Source of the DNA: a virus
Virus record (IMG/VR): IMGVR_UViG_3300025759_000910
Coordinates: 1 to 20,449 of that record
DNA: 20,449 nt
Direction: 5' to 3' (one strand)
The translations under genes and the position numbers were made by a program. The first letter of the stretch is position 1. The number at the start of each line of letters is the position of its first letter. Positions 1-5,068 of the stretch are shown here, one piece after another. The notes beneath the pieces were generated by a model that was not told where the DNA came from, made no database searches, and worked only from the letters and a program-made list of their open reading frames with translations.

Positions 1-73
1 AGCCATAAGCATCACCGATAGCTGTTCTCAGCTTATCCTCAGCGTTCTTATTTTCTTCAGTTTCATATAGCAT
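1..73 (-). CDS. Unidentified protein, N-terminal 24 residues only (3' part outside window)
   Basis: The start codon at 73-71 overlaps the stop of the upstream nuclease gene in an ATGA arrangement, and the frame stays open to the window edge. The visible peptide begins MLYETEENKNAEDKL and is strongly charged and probably helical. It is too short to assign to a family. The overlap shows translational coupling with the nuclease gene, so both belong to one leftward transcript. The downstream part is needed for any functional call. Confidence 0.6.
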   Translation of the reverse strand, partial: MLYETEENKNAEDKLRTAIGDAYG

Positions 74-495
74 CACATCAACTCCCGGCAGATCATACAA
101 AATGTGTCAAAGTCAACCTCACACGCATAGCGCCAGTCATAAGGATTGCCGCCACCTGAATACACATTGAACTCTGGCATATCGATAACCGCCTGCAACG
201 GTATTCGGCAACGTACTGGCTGGCGGTTGTAGCGGTACAGTAGCGCCGGATAGTTGCCTGCCAGTTGTGCCGCAACGATGGCCTGATCCCACCATTCTGG
301 CCTAGCTTGGACGCCTTCCTTATAATGCTTCAGCTCTAAGGTGAAGGGAAACGAACCGCTGACCGGGCGCAGATCGCCCAGACCAGCCTGTCTGGTTTGA
401 TCTAATATTCTCTCAAACTTTATGCCAAGGGCTTCGTATAGATCTGCCGCCACCTTTAGTTCGTTGCGACTGCCCTTTGCTCTTGAATTAACCAT
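73..495 (-). CDS. PD-(D/E)XK endonuclease, Holliday-junction-resolvase-like
   Basis: Predicted 140-residue nuclease of the PD-(D/E)XK fold, the type found in phage and archaeal Hjc-like resolvases. The motifs fall in the expected order: Glu12 in the N-terminal helix after a basic segment (SRAKGSRNE), Asp41 in GLGDL, and the E-x-K pair Glu54/Lys56 in LELKH, followed by a conserved-looking EWWDQA helix. The frame is open further upstream to 561, but the ATG at 495 is preferred: it has a GGGAGA ribosome site at 506-501, and the first resolvase-like residues follow it directly. Likely roles are resolving branched replication or recombination intermediates, or trimming concatemers for packaging; a VRR-NUC-like or other structure-specific nuclease cannot be excluded. 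It is the first gene leftward from the divergent intergenic region. Confidence 0.72.
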   Translation of the reverse strand: MVNSRAKGSRNELKVAADLYEALGIKFERILDQTRQAGLGDLRPVSGSFPFTLELKHYKEGVQARPEWWDQAIVAAQLAGNYPALLYRYNRQPVRCRIPLQAVIDMPEFNVYSGGGNPYDWRYACEVDFDTFCMICRELM

Positions 496-520
496 CTGCA
501 TCTCCCGATTAGAGCTAAAA

Positions 521-549
521 TAGTTATATGGGAATACATAGTGTTGCAA
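521..549 (-). promoter_or_regulatory. Possible weak leftward promoter
   Basis: On the minus strand TTGCAA (549-544) is followed after 17 bases by TAACTA (526-521), or after 15 bases by TATAAC (528-523). Either could serve the nuclease gene that starts at 495. Spacing and -10 matches are imperfect, so this is a weak candidate based only on position and similarity to the sigma70 consensus. Confidence 0.3.
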
Positions 550-589
550 GAGCATCATCATTTTTTTTCGATTTATGGCTAAATTTTAC

Positions 590-620
590 TTGAACATTAT
601 GTATTTTGGCCTTATATAAT
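590..620 (+). promoter_or_regulatory. Sigma70-like promoter of the rightward early operon
   Basis: TTGAAC at 590-595 is followed by TATATA at 613-618 (17-base spacer) or by the perfect TATAAT at 615-620 (19-base spacer). It lies 33-63 bases upstream of the first plus-strand gene, in the only sizeable AT-rich intergenic region of the window. This suggests that host RNA polymerase transcribes the recombination operon. A short palindrome ATAATTAT at 619-626 overlaps the -10 edge and might be an operator, but it is too short to argue for. Confidence 0.6.
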
Positions 621-622
621 AA

Positions 623-656
623 TTATCAGACAGACAAAAGGGAGATTATCTGATGA
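623..656 (+). promoter_or_regulatory. Inverted repeat spanning ribosome site and start codon
   Basis: ATCAGA (625-630) is the exact reverse complement of TCTGAT (649-654), and the outer bases 623-624 can pair with 655-656 (one G-U). In RNA this gives an 8-bp stem whose 3' arm contains the ATG at 653-655, with the GGGAGA ribosome site exposed in the 18-base loop. It could modulate translation of the first gene, or the DNA could be an operator. Confidence 0.4.
640..655 (+). repeat. Repeated translation-start module, copy 1
   Basis: GGGAGATTATCTGATG, containing the Shine-Dalgarno sequence, a fixed 8-base spacer and the start codon of the gene at 653. It is identical to copy 2 at 888-903 and differs by one base from copy 3 at 1159-1174. 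Copies 1 and 3 also share the next five bases of coding sequence (ACTAA). Confidence 0.85.
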
Positions 657-874
657 CTAAATTGATTGAACTTTATAAAAAACTTTTAGACGCGCAAGAA
701 AAACTGGCTGAAACCCAGCAATATAGCGATTGGTCAAGAAGCGTTGGTGCGTATAAGGCGGCTGAAACAAAGGCAAATCAAAAATTGTTAGAGGGTTGCC
801 GCAAACATCTAGGCCAAAATTATACACAACAAGGCCTGATTAACCTTCTAACCAAATTAAGGGATGCGGCCTAG
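653..874 (+). CDS. Small hypothetical helical protein
   Basis: A 73-residue protein beginning MTKLIELYKKLLDAQEKLA. It is lysine- and glutamate-rich with no signal peptide, membrane segment or cysteine pair, and probably forms a short helical hairpin. I do not recognise a family. It is the first gene of the rightward operon behind the 590-620 promoter, the usual place for small early phage proteins that bind host factors or DNA. The start is fixed by the GGGAGA ribosome site eight bases upstream. Its stop codon (872-874) lies in the loop of a GC-rich hairpin. Function unknown. Confidence 0.7.
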   Translation: MTKLIELYKKLLDAQEKLAETQQYSDWSRSVGAYKAAETKANQKLLEGCRKHLGQNYTQQGLINLLTKLRDAA

Positions 875-883
875 TGCCGCCCC
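861..883 (+). promoter_or_regulatory. GC-rich hairpin over the stop codon between first and second early genes
   Basis: GCGGC (866-870) and GCCGC (876-880) pair around a CTAGT loop that contains the UAG stop of the upstream gene. GGG (861-863) and CCC (881-883) can extend the stem past a two-base bulge. No U-tract follows, so it is not a standard terminator. It sits just before the ribosome site of the next gene and may affect coupling or mRNA stability. Confidence 0.4.
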
Positions 884-887
884 GAAA

Positions 888-903
888 GGGAGATTATCTG
901 ATG
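888..903 (+). repeat. Repeated translation-start module, copy 2
   Basis: GGGAGATTATCTGATG, base-for-base identical to copy 1 at 640-655. It sets the start of the second gene at 901 and rules out the longer GTG-initiated frame from 874. Confidence 0.85.
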
Positions 904-1179
904 AATGATAATAGGCGAAAAAAAATTGATGAGGTGCTTTTTATGGTCAGAGCCGCCGAGAGAATTACTCAAGATCTGTATGATGATGAGTATGATGCTT
1001 GGGATAATTTGCCAGATAATTTAAGGTATTCATCCAATGGCGAGGTTATGGAATTTTCAGTAGAATGTTTGGATCAAGCTGTCGCACATTTAGATAGCTT
1101 AATAGATTATCTTGAGGATGCGAAAGTAGATAACTGGGGTGGAAAATCCGCCTTTACAGGGAGATCATCTGATGACTAA
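901..1179 (+). CDS. Small acidic hypothetical protein
   Basis: A 92-residue acidic protein beginning MNDNRRKKIDEVLF. Two probable helical stretches flank a segment rich in Asp and Tyr (LYDDEYDAWDNLPDN, about residues 22-36). No known catalytic motif, signal peptide or membrane segment is visible. Acidic small early proteins in phages are sometimes DNA mimics or inhibitors of host enzymes; here that is only a possibility. The start at 901 follows an exact copy of the start module of the preceding gene. Its end overlaps the recombinase start by 8 bases, which indicates translational coupling. Confidence 0.7.
   Translation: MNDNRRKKIDEVLFMVRAAERITQDLYDDEYDAWDNLPDNLRYSSNGEVMEFSVECLDQAVAHLDSLIDYLEDAKVDNWGGKSAFTGRSSDD
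1138..1152 (+). promoter_or_regulatory. Small hairpin upstream of the recombinase ribosome site
   Basis: GGTGGA (1138-1143) can pair with TCCGCC (1147-1152) around AAA, with one G-U pair. It ends six bases before the GGGAG of the third start module, much as the 861-883 hairpin precedes the second one. It lies inside the preceding gene and is short, so support is limited. Confidence 0.3.
1159..1174 (+). repeat. Repeated translation-start module, copy 3
   Basis: GGGAGATCATCTGATG, one base different from copies 1 and 2. It fixes the recombinase start at 1172 rather than the upstream in-frame ATG at 1139. Confidence 0.85.
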
Positions 1180-1819
1180 TTACATTGCTTATTACCGTGT
1201 ATCAACTCAGCGCCAAGGCCAATCCGGCCTTGGTTTAGACGCCCAGCGTGTAGCTGTTGCGCCATTTGCTGACAAAATTATCTCTGAATATGTTGAGGTA
1301 GAGAGCGGCAAAAAGAATGACCGCCCACAATTAGCTGAGGCATTAGCCCACGCCAAGCGCGAAGGCGCCACCTTACTTATCGCCAAGCTCGACCGTCTAG
1401 CTCGCAACGTGGCATTCATCGCCAACTTGCTTGAAGCTAATGTCCCAATCACTTGCGCTGATATGCCAGAGGCAGACCGCACTATGCTACAGATGATGTC
1501 AGTCTTTGCAGAGTTCGAGGGGCGCCGCATCAGTGAGCGCACCAGAGACGCCCTAGCCGCCGCCAAACGCCGTGGCATCAAGCTGGGCAGTCCTAACCCA
1601 CACGCAGGCGGTAAAGCCGCTGGTGAGGCTCGCAGGGGCAAGACAGCCACTGTTGCTGTTGAAGCTATGCCCATCATTAAAACATTACGTCAATCCGGCG
1701 TGTCGTTTGCGAAGATCGCCGACACCTTGAATGACGCAAGAATACCGTCAGCAATGGGCGGTGTGTGGCACAGCACATCTGTGCGTAACTTAATCAGCCG
1801 GGAGCTAACTAATGCCTGA
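1172..1819 (+). CDS. Small serine recombinase (resolvase/invertase family)
   Basis: A 215-residue site-specific recombinase. The N-terminal resolvase domain (about 1-135) begins YIAYYRVSTQRQ with Arg9 and the nucleophile Ser11, and has the KLDRLARN motif at 72-79 (Asp74, Arg75, Arg78). A linker helix carrying FAEFEGRRISERTRDAL follows at 112-128. The C-terminal part (about 160-215) is a short DNA-binding region with a helix-turn-helix-like VSFAKIADTLNDARIPS and GGVWHSTSVRNLI, as in short chromosomal and plasmid 'recombinase family' proteins. The catalytic set looks intact. The protein is shorter than large serine integrases (450+ residues), so inversion or resolution is as likely as integration. 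It overlaps both neighbours by 8 bases and is coupled to an excisionase-like gene. The start is set by the GGGAGA ribosome site at 1159. Confidence 0.9.
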   Translation: MTNYIAYYRVSTQRQGQSGLGLDAQRVAVAPFADKIISEYVEVESGKKNDRPQLAEALAHAKREGATLLIAKLDRLARNVAFIANLLEANVPITCADMPEADRTMLQMMSVFAEFEGRRISERTRDALAAAKRRGIKLGSPNPHAGGKAAGEARRGKTATVAVEAMPIIKTLRQSGVSFAKIADTLNDARIPSAMGGVWHSTSVRNLISRELTNA

Positions 1820-1994
1820 TTTTGCAAGACAGACGACCATCTGGGAAATCGAAGAACCCCAGATGTTTTTCCCCACCAAGGGTGAAGCCTACCGCTGGTG
1901 GAAAAAAAATTCACCGAAGCCGTGGCGTGAGGTGAAACTTAACCGCCACATATTCTTTAACAAAAGGGAGATTGTCGAATGGCTAAATGCTTAA
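1812..1994 (+). CDS. Excisionase-like / small winged-helix DNA-binding protein
   Basis: A 60-residue protein whose start overlaps the end of the serine recombinase gene by 8 bases; GGGAG at 1800-1804 is a suitable ribosome site. The C-terminal part runs WKKNSPKPWREVKLNRHIFF (30-49) and ends FFNKREIVEWLNA. That resembles the wing and final helix of MerR/excisionase-type HTH proteins, whose typical end is 'a hydrophobic strand, then a K/R-E-E-hydrophobic-x-x-W-L helix'. PTKGEAYRWWKK (about 21-32) would be the first helix. Its position suggests a recombination directionality factor or an accessory regulator for the recombinase. Similarity is by pattern only; a general transcription regulator is an alternative. 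Confidence 0.55.
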   Translation: MPDFARQTTIWEIEEPQMFFPTKGEAYRWWKKNSPKPWREVKLNRHIFFNKREIVEWLNA

Positions 1995-2104
1995 TGAACA
2001 TAATTCTTGGTGGCTTTGCAGTGCTGTACTGCCTGAGCTGGACTAACATCTTACACCCCACCTATAATTTCTGGGGCGCAATCGCTTACTTTGGGGGAAT
2101 GTAA
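1979..2104 (+). CDS. 41-residue single-pass membrane microprotein
   Basis: A short frame with a clear ribosome site, AAAAGGGAGATTG at 1962-1973, and an ATG at 1979 that overlaps the previous stop by 16 bases. The product starts MAKCLMNIILGGFAVLYCL: a hydrophobic span at about residues 5-23, then an aromatic tail (YNFWGAIAYFGGM) with possible membrane-interface contact. The frame fills the space between the excisionase-like gene and the exonuclease exactly, and the exonuclease ribosome site (GGGGGA, 2093-2098) lies in its last codons. Both points favour a real gene. Function unknown; small early membrane proteins can exclude superinfecting phage or inhibit host envelope proteins. Confidence 0.55.
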   Translation: MAKCLMNIILGGFAVLYCLSWTNILHPTYNFWGAIAYFGGM

Positions 2105-2105
2105 A

Positions 2106-3062
2106 ATGGTCGGTAAACTAACACCTGATAATATGATATCAGCATCGCGTATACCTGTATTGCTGGGGCTGTCGCCTTACCAAACGCAGAACGAATTGCT
2201 AACTGAAATGATCCAGCGTTATCACGATAAGTTTGAGCCTACGTTTCACGGCAATGAGATTACTGAGTGGGGCGATAGACTTGAGCCTGTCATTCTAAAC
2301 GAAGCCGCCAAACGTCTGGGCTTACGCAATCATGAGATCCATATAACCAAGCCAGAGTTCCATCCTGATCTGCCATTAGCCGCCAGCCTTGATGGGCTGG
2401 GCGTTGCTAATGGCACGATCAAGACGAACGCCGCAAATGGTATATACTGCATGACTGCTGATGAGATAGACATTAGCACGATAGGCGTATTGGAAGCGAA
2501 AGTCACCAGCGCTATGCCCGAAGAGATGCCAGCCGCCCATCGTGGCGTATGGCAACTACAGGCACAGATGATGTGTGGCGGTTACAAGTGGGGTGCCATC
2601 TGCGTTCTATACCGGGGCATCGAAATGCGGATCTTTGTTTATGAAGCTGATGCGGTCATGCAAAAACGCATCGAGGATGCCATCCTAAACTTTGAGAAGC
2701 GCCGCAAGACAGGTGACGTCTATCCTGTCCTAACGTCTGACGATGGCAACGCGGCGTACCCCTACGCCGAACCAGACGCAGATCCATTGGATCTAAACGA
2801 TCAGCCGGATGCGCTGACAGCGTTTGAAGATCTGATGCTAGCCAAAGAGGCCAAGCGGCAAGCCGAAGCTGACATCGATATGGCTGAAGCGACCATCAAA
2901 GAATATATGGGCAACCACGATCAGGCTCATATCAATATCGGTCTATCTCGCTATCAGATCAAATGGCCTATGCGCCGCACCAAAGCACAGCCAGAAAAGG
3001 TTGTGCCTGCCAAGCCGGAAGCCACTGTCCGGCAGAAGACACTCAGCATTAAAGAGCTGTAG
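2106..3062 (+). CDS. YqaJ / lambda-exonuclease family viral recombinase
   Basis: A 318-residue nuclease of the lambda-Exo/YqaJ family, which digests dsDNA 5' to 3' to expose ends for single-strand annealing. All family motifs are visible: ISASRIPVLLGLSPYQT at 11-27, the WGDRLEP helix (Glu60), Asp96 in AASLDGLG, the catalytic E-x-K as LEAKVT (Glu130, Lys132), and WQLQAQM (Gln150, Gln152). The C-terminal third (about 230-318) is a helical then Lys/Pro-rich tail. A TTG-initiated frame begins at 2091, but ATG 2106 is preferred because GGGGGA ends seven bases before it. It is the last gene of the operon, directly followed by a terminator. No annealing protein (Erf, Rad52, RecT type) is visible in the window. 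Confidence 0.9.
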   Translation: MVGKLTPDNMISASRIPVLLGLSPYQTQNELLTEMIQRYHDKFEPTFHGNEITEWGDRLEPVILNEAAKRLGLRNHEIHITKPEFHPDLPLAASLDGLGVANGTIKTNAANGIYCMTADEIDISTIGVLEAKVTSAMPEEMPAAHRGVWQLQAQMMCGGYKWGAICVLYRGIEMRIFVYEADAVMQKRIEDAILNFEKRRKTGDVYPVLTSDDGNAAYPYAEPDADPLDLNDQPDALTAFEDLMLAKEAKRQAEADIDMAEATIKEYMGNHDQAHINIGLSRYQIKWPMRRTKAQPEKVVPAKPEATVRQKTLSIKEL

Positions 3063-3063
3063 G

Positions 3064-3088
3064 AAAGGGGGCATAAGCCCCCTTTTTT
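3064..3088 (+). terminator. Intrinsic terminator of the rightward operon
   Basis: A 9-bp perfect stem, AAAGGGGGC (3064-3072) and GCCCCCTTT (3077-3085), with an ATAA loop and a T-run at 3083-3088, two bases after the exonuclease stop. It separates the converging transcripts. For the leftward operon, whose last stop codon is at 3089-3087, the same hairpin is followed only by UUUCCU, so it would be a weaker terminator in that direction. Confidence 0.9.
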
Positions 3089-3446
3089 ATTTCTTAGCTT
3101 TGATGCTATCCACTACGCCGCCACCAAAATAAAATGTCAAGATAATCAGCATAGCGTAATTAATGCTAAACTGTTCCATTACCTTGGTCACTGCGTCTGG
3201 ATCACCAAATCCAGATATCGTCATGCCTAGCACAATGAGATAGCTACCCAGAAATGTGCCGCCAAACATCAGCGCAAGATAACGCTGTGCAATTTTGAAC
3301 GGCGCATAAGCGCCCATCAAATCTATCTTTGCTTTGCTCTTAGCTTTAATCTCTTCTTCGGTGCTGGTGTGCATATCATCAATAAGGTCTAACCCTTTCT
3401 TGATAACATCACCGCCGCCTAGAATACTGTTTAATACGTTTAACAT
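3087..3446 (-). CDS. Holin, GTA_holin_3TM type
   Basis: A 119-residue membrane protein matching the three-segment holin family first described from gene transfer agents (PF11351-like). An N-terminal amphipathic region (MLNVLNSILGGGDVIKKGLDLIDD) is followed by a charged linker (28-42), then by KIAQRYLALMFGGTFLGSYL (51-70), which opens a membrane span of about 57-78, and a second span at about 96-112. The tail is basic (IKAKK). Holins form timed holes in the inner membrane that let the endolysin reach the murein. It is the last gene of the late operon and starts right after the endolysin stop codon, a typical lysis-cassette pairing. Confidence 0.8.
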   Translation of the reverse strand: MLNVLNSILGGGDVIKKGLDLIDDMHTSTEEEIKAKSKAKIDLMGAYAPFKIAQRYLALMFGGTFLGSYLIVLGMTISGFGDPDAVTKVMEQFSINYAMLIILTFYFGGGVVDSIKAKK

Positions 3447-3818
3447 TTAATAACTCCATATATTAGGACGAGGCCCACCAGTGAACGTATCCAAATGCAA
3501 GAACCGACCGCCGCCAGACTGACTGACACCGATCCCGGTGAAACCGTGCTTCATTGCCAGCGCCATAATCCGATACGCCTGCTGACCATCACACGCTATG
3601 TCCACCGCAACACCCCTTGTATGCGTCCCCGGACGCCCCTTGCTGGCCTCAACAGGGTGGCTGGTGTCTCTATACCCAGACGTCACTGTCATCGCCTCAG
3701 CAAGCTCTGAGCGCAATGCCTGTAGCTTATCCATAAAGCCACTGTCCATTGCACACTTGCCAGTGTGACTACACTTAAATTCATCCTCACTAAAATTAGG
3801 ATACCTTGACCAATCCAT
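3447..3818 (-). CDS. Endolysin, peptidase M15A-type murein peptidase
   Basis: A 123-residue zinc peptidase of the M15A / D-Ala-D-Ala carboxypeptidase-like fold, expected to cut peptide cross-links of murein at lysis. Visible motifs: YPNFSEDEFKCSHTGKC at the N-terminus, VTSGYRD (Arg50), GTHTRGVAVDI with zinc ligands His66 and Asp73, and GGRFLHLD with His108. Family-typical full length, no signal peptide, so it depends on the holin encoded next. The frame is open up to 3881, but those extra residues lie inside the upstream gene. ATG 3818 has a GAGG ribosome site six bases away and gives the standard N-terminus. It overlaps the upstream nuclease gene by 23 bases. Confidence 0.85.
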   Translation of the reverse strand: MDWSRYPNFSEDEFKCSHTGKCAMDSGFMDKLQALRSELAEAMTVTSGYRDTSHPVEASKGRPGTHTRGVAVDIACDGQQAYRIMALAMKHGFTGIGVSQSGGGRFLHLDTFTGGPRPNIWSY

Positions 3819-4221
3819 TTCGCGCCTCGATGATTTCAATCGCATACTTAAAGCTGTCGATTTCGTTTTCCAGATCTTCAAACCAACTCCGGGTGCATCG
3901 CTTCGTAAATTGTTGCACCTGTTCTGTGGCTAGATATTTGACCCGGCGCTGATCGACAGCAACCAGCGCCATCATATCGAATTGCTGGATTGATGGCAAT
4001 TTCTTTGACTTAGATCCAGACCCTAGCTGGAATTGATAGCCGCCCTTGTTGTAGGCATAAGCGCTGGCAGACTTAACTTGAACCCGGATATATGTGCGGT
4101 CATCCCAAGCCAGCAGATCCACGCCGTCCTGTTGCGTCATCCCGACACGCCAACCCATAGACAGAATGGATGCGGCGGCAATGTGTTCACCAATAAGACC
4201 AACGGTTGTGGCTGTTATCAT
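3796..4221 (-). CDS. PD-(D/E)XK nuclease-like protein in the lysis cassette
   Basis: A 141-residue protein with the restriction-endonuclease-like signature of the group close to archaeal Holliday junction resolvases: GLIGEHIAAASILSMGW (Glu12), DGVDLLAWDD (Asp35) and IRVQVKS, where the catalytic pair is Q-x-K (Gln48, Lys50) instead of E-x-K. The Q-x-K form is known in active members of this fold. A lysine-rich KSKKLPSIQQFD segment and a short aromatic tail follow. It could process packaged or replicating DNA or host DNA; the family is seen, the role is not known. It lies between a membrane protein gene and the endolysin and overlaps the latter, so it is expressed late. It differs clearly from the nuclease at 73-495. 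Confidence 0.65.
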   Translation of the reverse strand: MITATTVGLIGEHIAAASILSMGWRVGMTQQDGVDLLAWDDRTYIRVQVKSASAYAYNKGGYQFQLGSGSKSKKLPSIQQFDMMALVAVDQRRVKYLATEQVQQFTKRCTRSWFEDLENEIDSFKYAIEIIEARNGLVKVS

Positions 4222-4650
4222 TTATCCTCTGAGGAAATAAACTGCCGTTCCTACGATACTAACAAATAGTATAGTAGCGATAAACCCTACAAATATCTCA
4301 GTAAAAAATTCCTTGCGCCGTTCCGCTTTCAGCTCTGCCTCGCGGCGCTCTTTCCTAGCTTCAGCTTGGAACGCCTGCCAATCTGACCAAAGCCCCGGCC
4401 TGCCCGAATAGATCATAATCTCTTTGAGGTCTTTTTCGTATTGCTTGATTTGTTCTAGCGCGAGGAAGGCTTGCAGATCTGACTGGTTAGCGGCGGCCTT
4501 ATTCTTGCCACGAACCCTTTTCTCTAGGTCTTCCTTGGCTGACGCAAAAGACGCAATGGCAGACCCAGCTCTAGCAATATCCCCGGCATTGCTGACAGCT
4601 TGCTTGATTACAGCGAAGGCGGCGTTAGCGGCGGCAAGTTCAGCTAACAT
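4222..4650 (-). CDS. C-terminally anchored coiled-coil membrane protein, possibly spanin-like
   Basis: A 142-residue protein, alanine-rich at the N-terminus (MLAELAAANAAFAVIKQAV) and then helical and charged. A GRPGLWSDWQAFQAEARKER segment lies at about 83-102, a charged coiled-coil continues to about 115, and a single strong membrane span closes it (about 119-140, ending FLRG). With the N-terminal body in the cytoplasm, this topology differs from a standard i-spanin, whose membrane span is N-terminal. It lies just upstream of the nuclease and endolysin genes and abuts the nuclease start. It may be a lysis-timing or virion membrane protein; I recognise the style from marine phage lysis regions but not a named function. 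Confidence 0.55.
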   Translation of the reverse strand: MLAELAAANAAFAVIKQAVSNAGDIARAGSAIASFASAKEDLEKRVRGKNKAAANQSDLQAFLALEQIKQYEKDLKEIMIYSGRPGLWSDWQAFQAEARKERREAELKAERRKEFFTEIFVGFIATILFVSIVGTAVYFLRG

Positions 4651-4886
4651 CAGAATATCTCCACAAGGCTAGGGTCATATGCTTGAGGCACACAGTATGT
4701 CGTAACCCTATCTCTTGGGTCAATGAAATCTATATGGCTGTAGTTACCGTGTCGCTGAGAAAGACGAGATGCAAAATAAAGACAATCGTCCACATTATAA
4801 AATCGGAGATTTGTATCAACAGGCCGTCTAGCATCACCTGTTCCCAGATACATCACTAACGAAAAAGCTACTACCAGATTGGACAT
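4650..4886 (-). CDS. Small exported protein with two cysteines (A)
   Basis: A 78-residue protein with a short hydrophobic N-terminus (SNLVVAFSLVMYLGT) that looks like a signal peptide or anchor. A polar domain follows with two cysteines, Cys35 in DDCLYFASRL and Cys65 in TTYCVPQAY, suited to one disulfide in the periplasm. No lipobox is seen, so it is not a typical o-spanin lipoprotein. It overlaps both neighbours by one base (TGATG/TAATG style), so expression is coupled. The next gene upstream has the same size class and cysteine layout. Function unknown; an envelope role late in infection is the most reasonable guess. Confidence 0.55.
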   Translation of the reverse strand: MSNLVVAFSLVMYLGTGDARRPVDTNLRFYNVDDCLYFASRLSQRHGNYSHIDFIDPRDRVTTYCVPQAYDPSLVEIF

Positions 4887-5068
4887 TACACATTACTGCC
4901 TCGATTAAAACACTGGTACGACCAATACCCCACATCGTATTCTTGATAGAGGTGGCTCATATTTGCTTTAGCCTCTTCGTAATTTGGGCAATAATCTAAT
5001 TCGTATGGCTTAATCACAAACGTCATCTGTTGTGTCAGGATAACAAAGATGACTAGGAACTGGCTCAC
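4886..5068 (-). CDS. Small exported protein with two cysteines (B)
   Basis: A 60-residue protein starting MSQFLVIFVILTQQMTFVI, a hydrophobic N-terminus without a clear cleavage site, followed by ELDYCPNYEEAKANMSHLYQ and SYQCFNRG. Its two cysteines (27, 53) are 26 residues apart, compared with 30 in the neighbouring gene, and each protein has an acidic residue and an aromatic near the first cysteine and a Tyr two before the second. The pair may be diverged paralogs. The start overlaps the upstream stop in an ATGA arrangement. No family recognised. Confidence 0.5.
   Translation of the reverse strand: MSQFLVIFVILTQQMTFVIKPYELDYCPNYEEAKANMSHLYQEYDVGYWSYQCFNRGSNV

Noticed and set aside
496-561. 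N-terminal extension of the nuclease gene to ATG 561
   Set aside because: No ribosome site before 561, the extra residues do not resemble the family, and ATG 495 has a GGGAGA site at good spacing.
1207-1677. Minus-strand open frame of 156 codons
   Set aside because: Antisense to the serine recombinase, whose catalytic motifs are intact.
3064-3088. Terminator for the leftward late operon as well
   Set aside because: In that direction the stem is followed by UUUCCU only, so a bidirectional role is possible but not supported well enough for a separate call.
3819-3881. Longer endolysin start at 3881
   Set aside because: It would lie deep inside the preceding nuclease gene and add residues not seen in M15A endolysins; ATG 3818 has a proper ribosome site.
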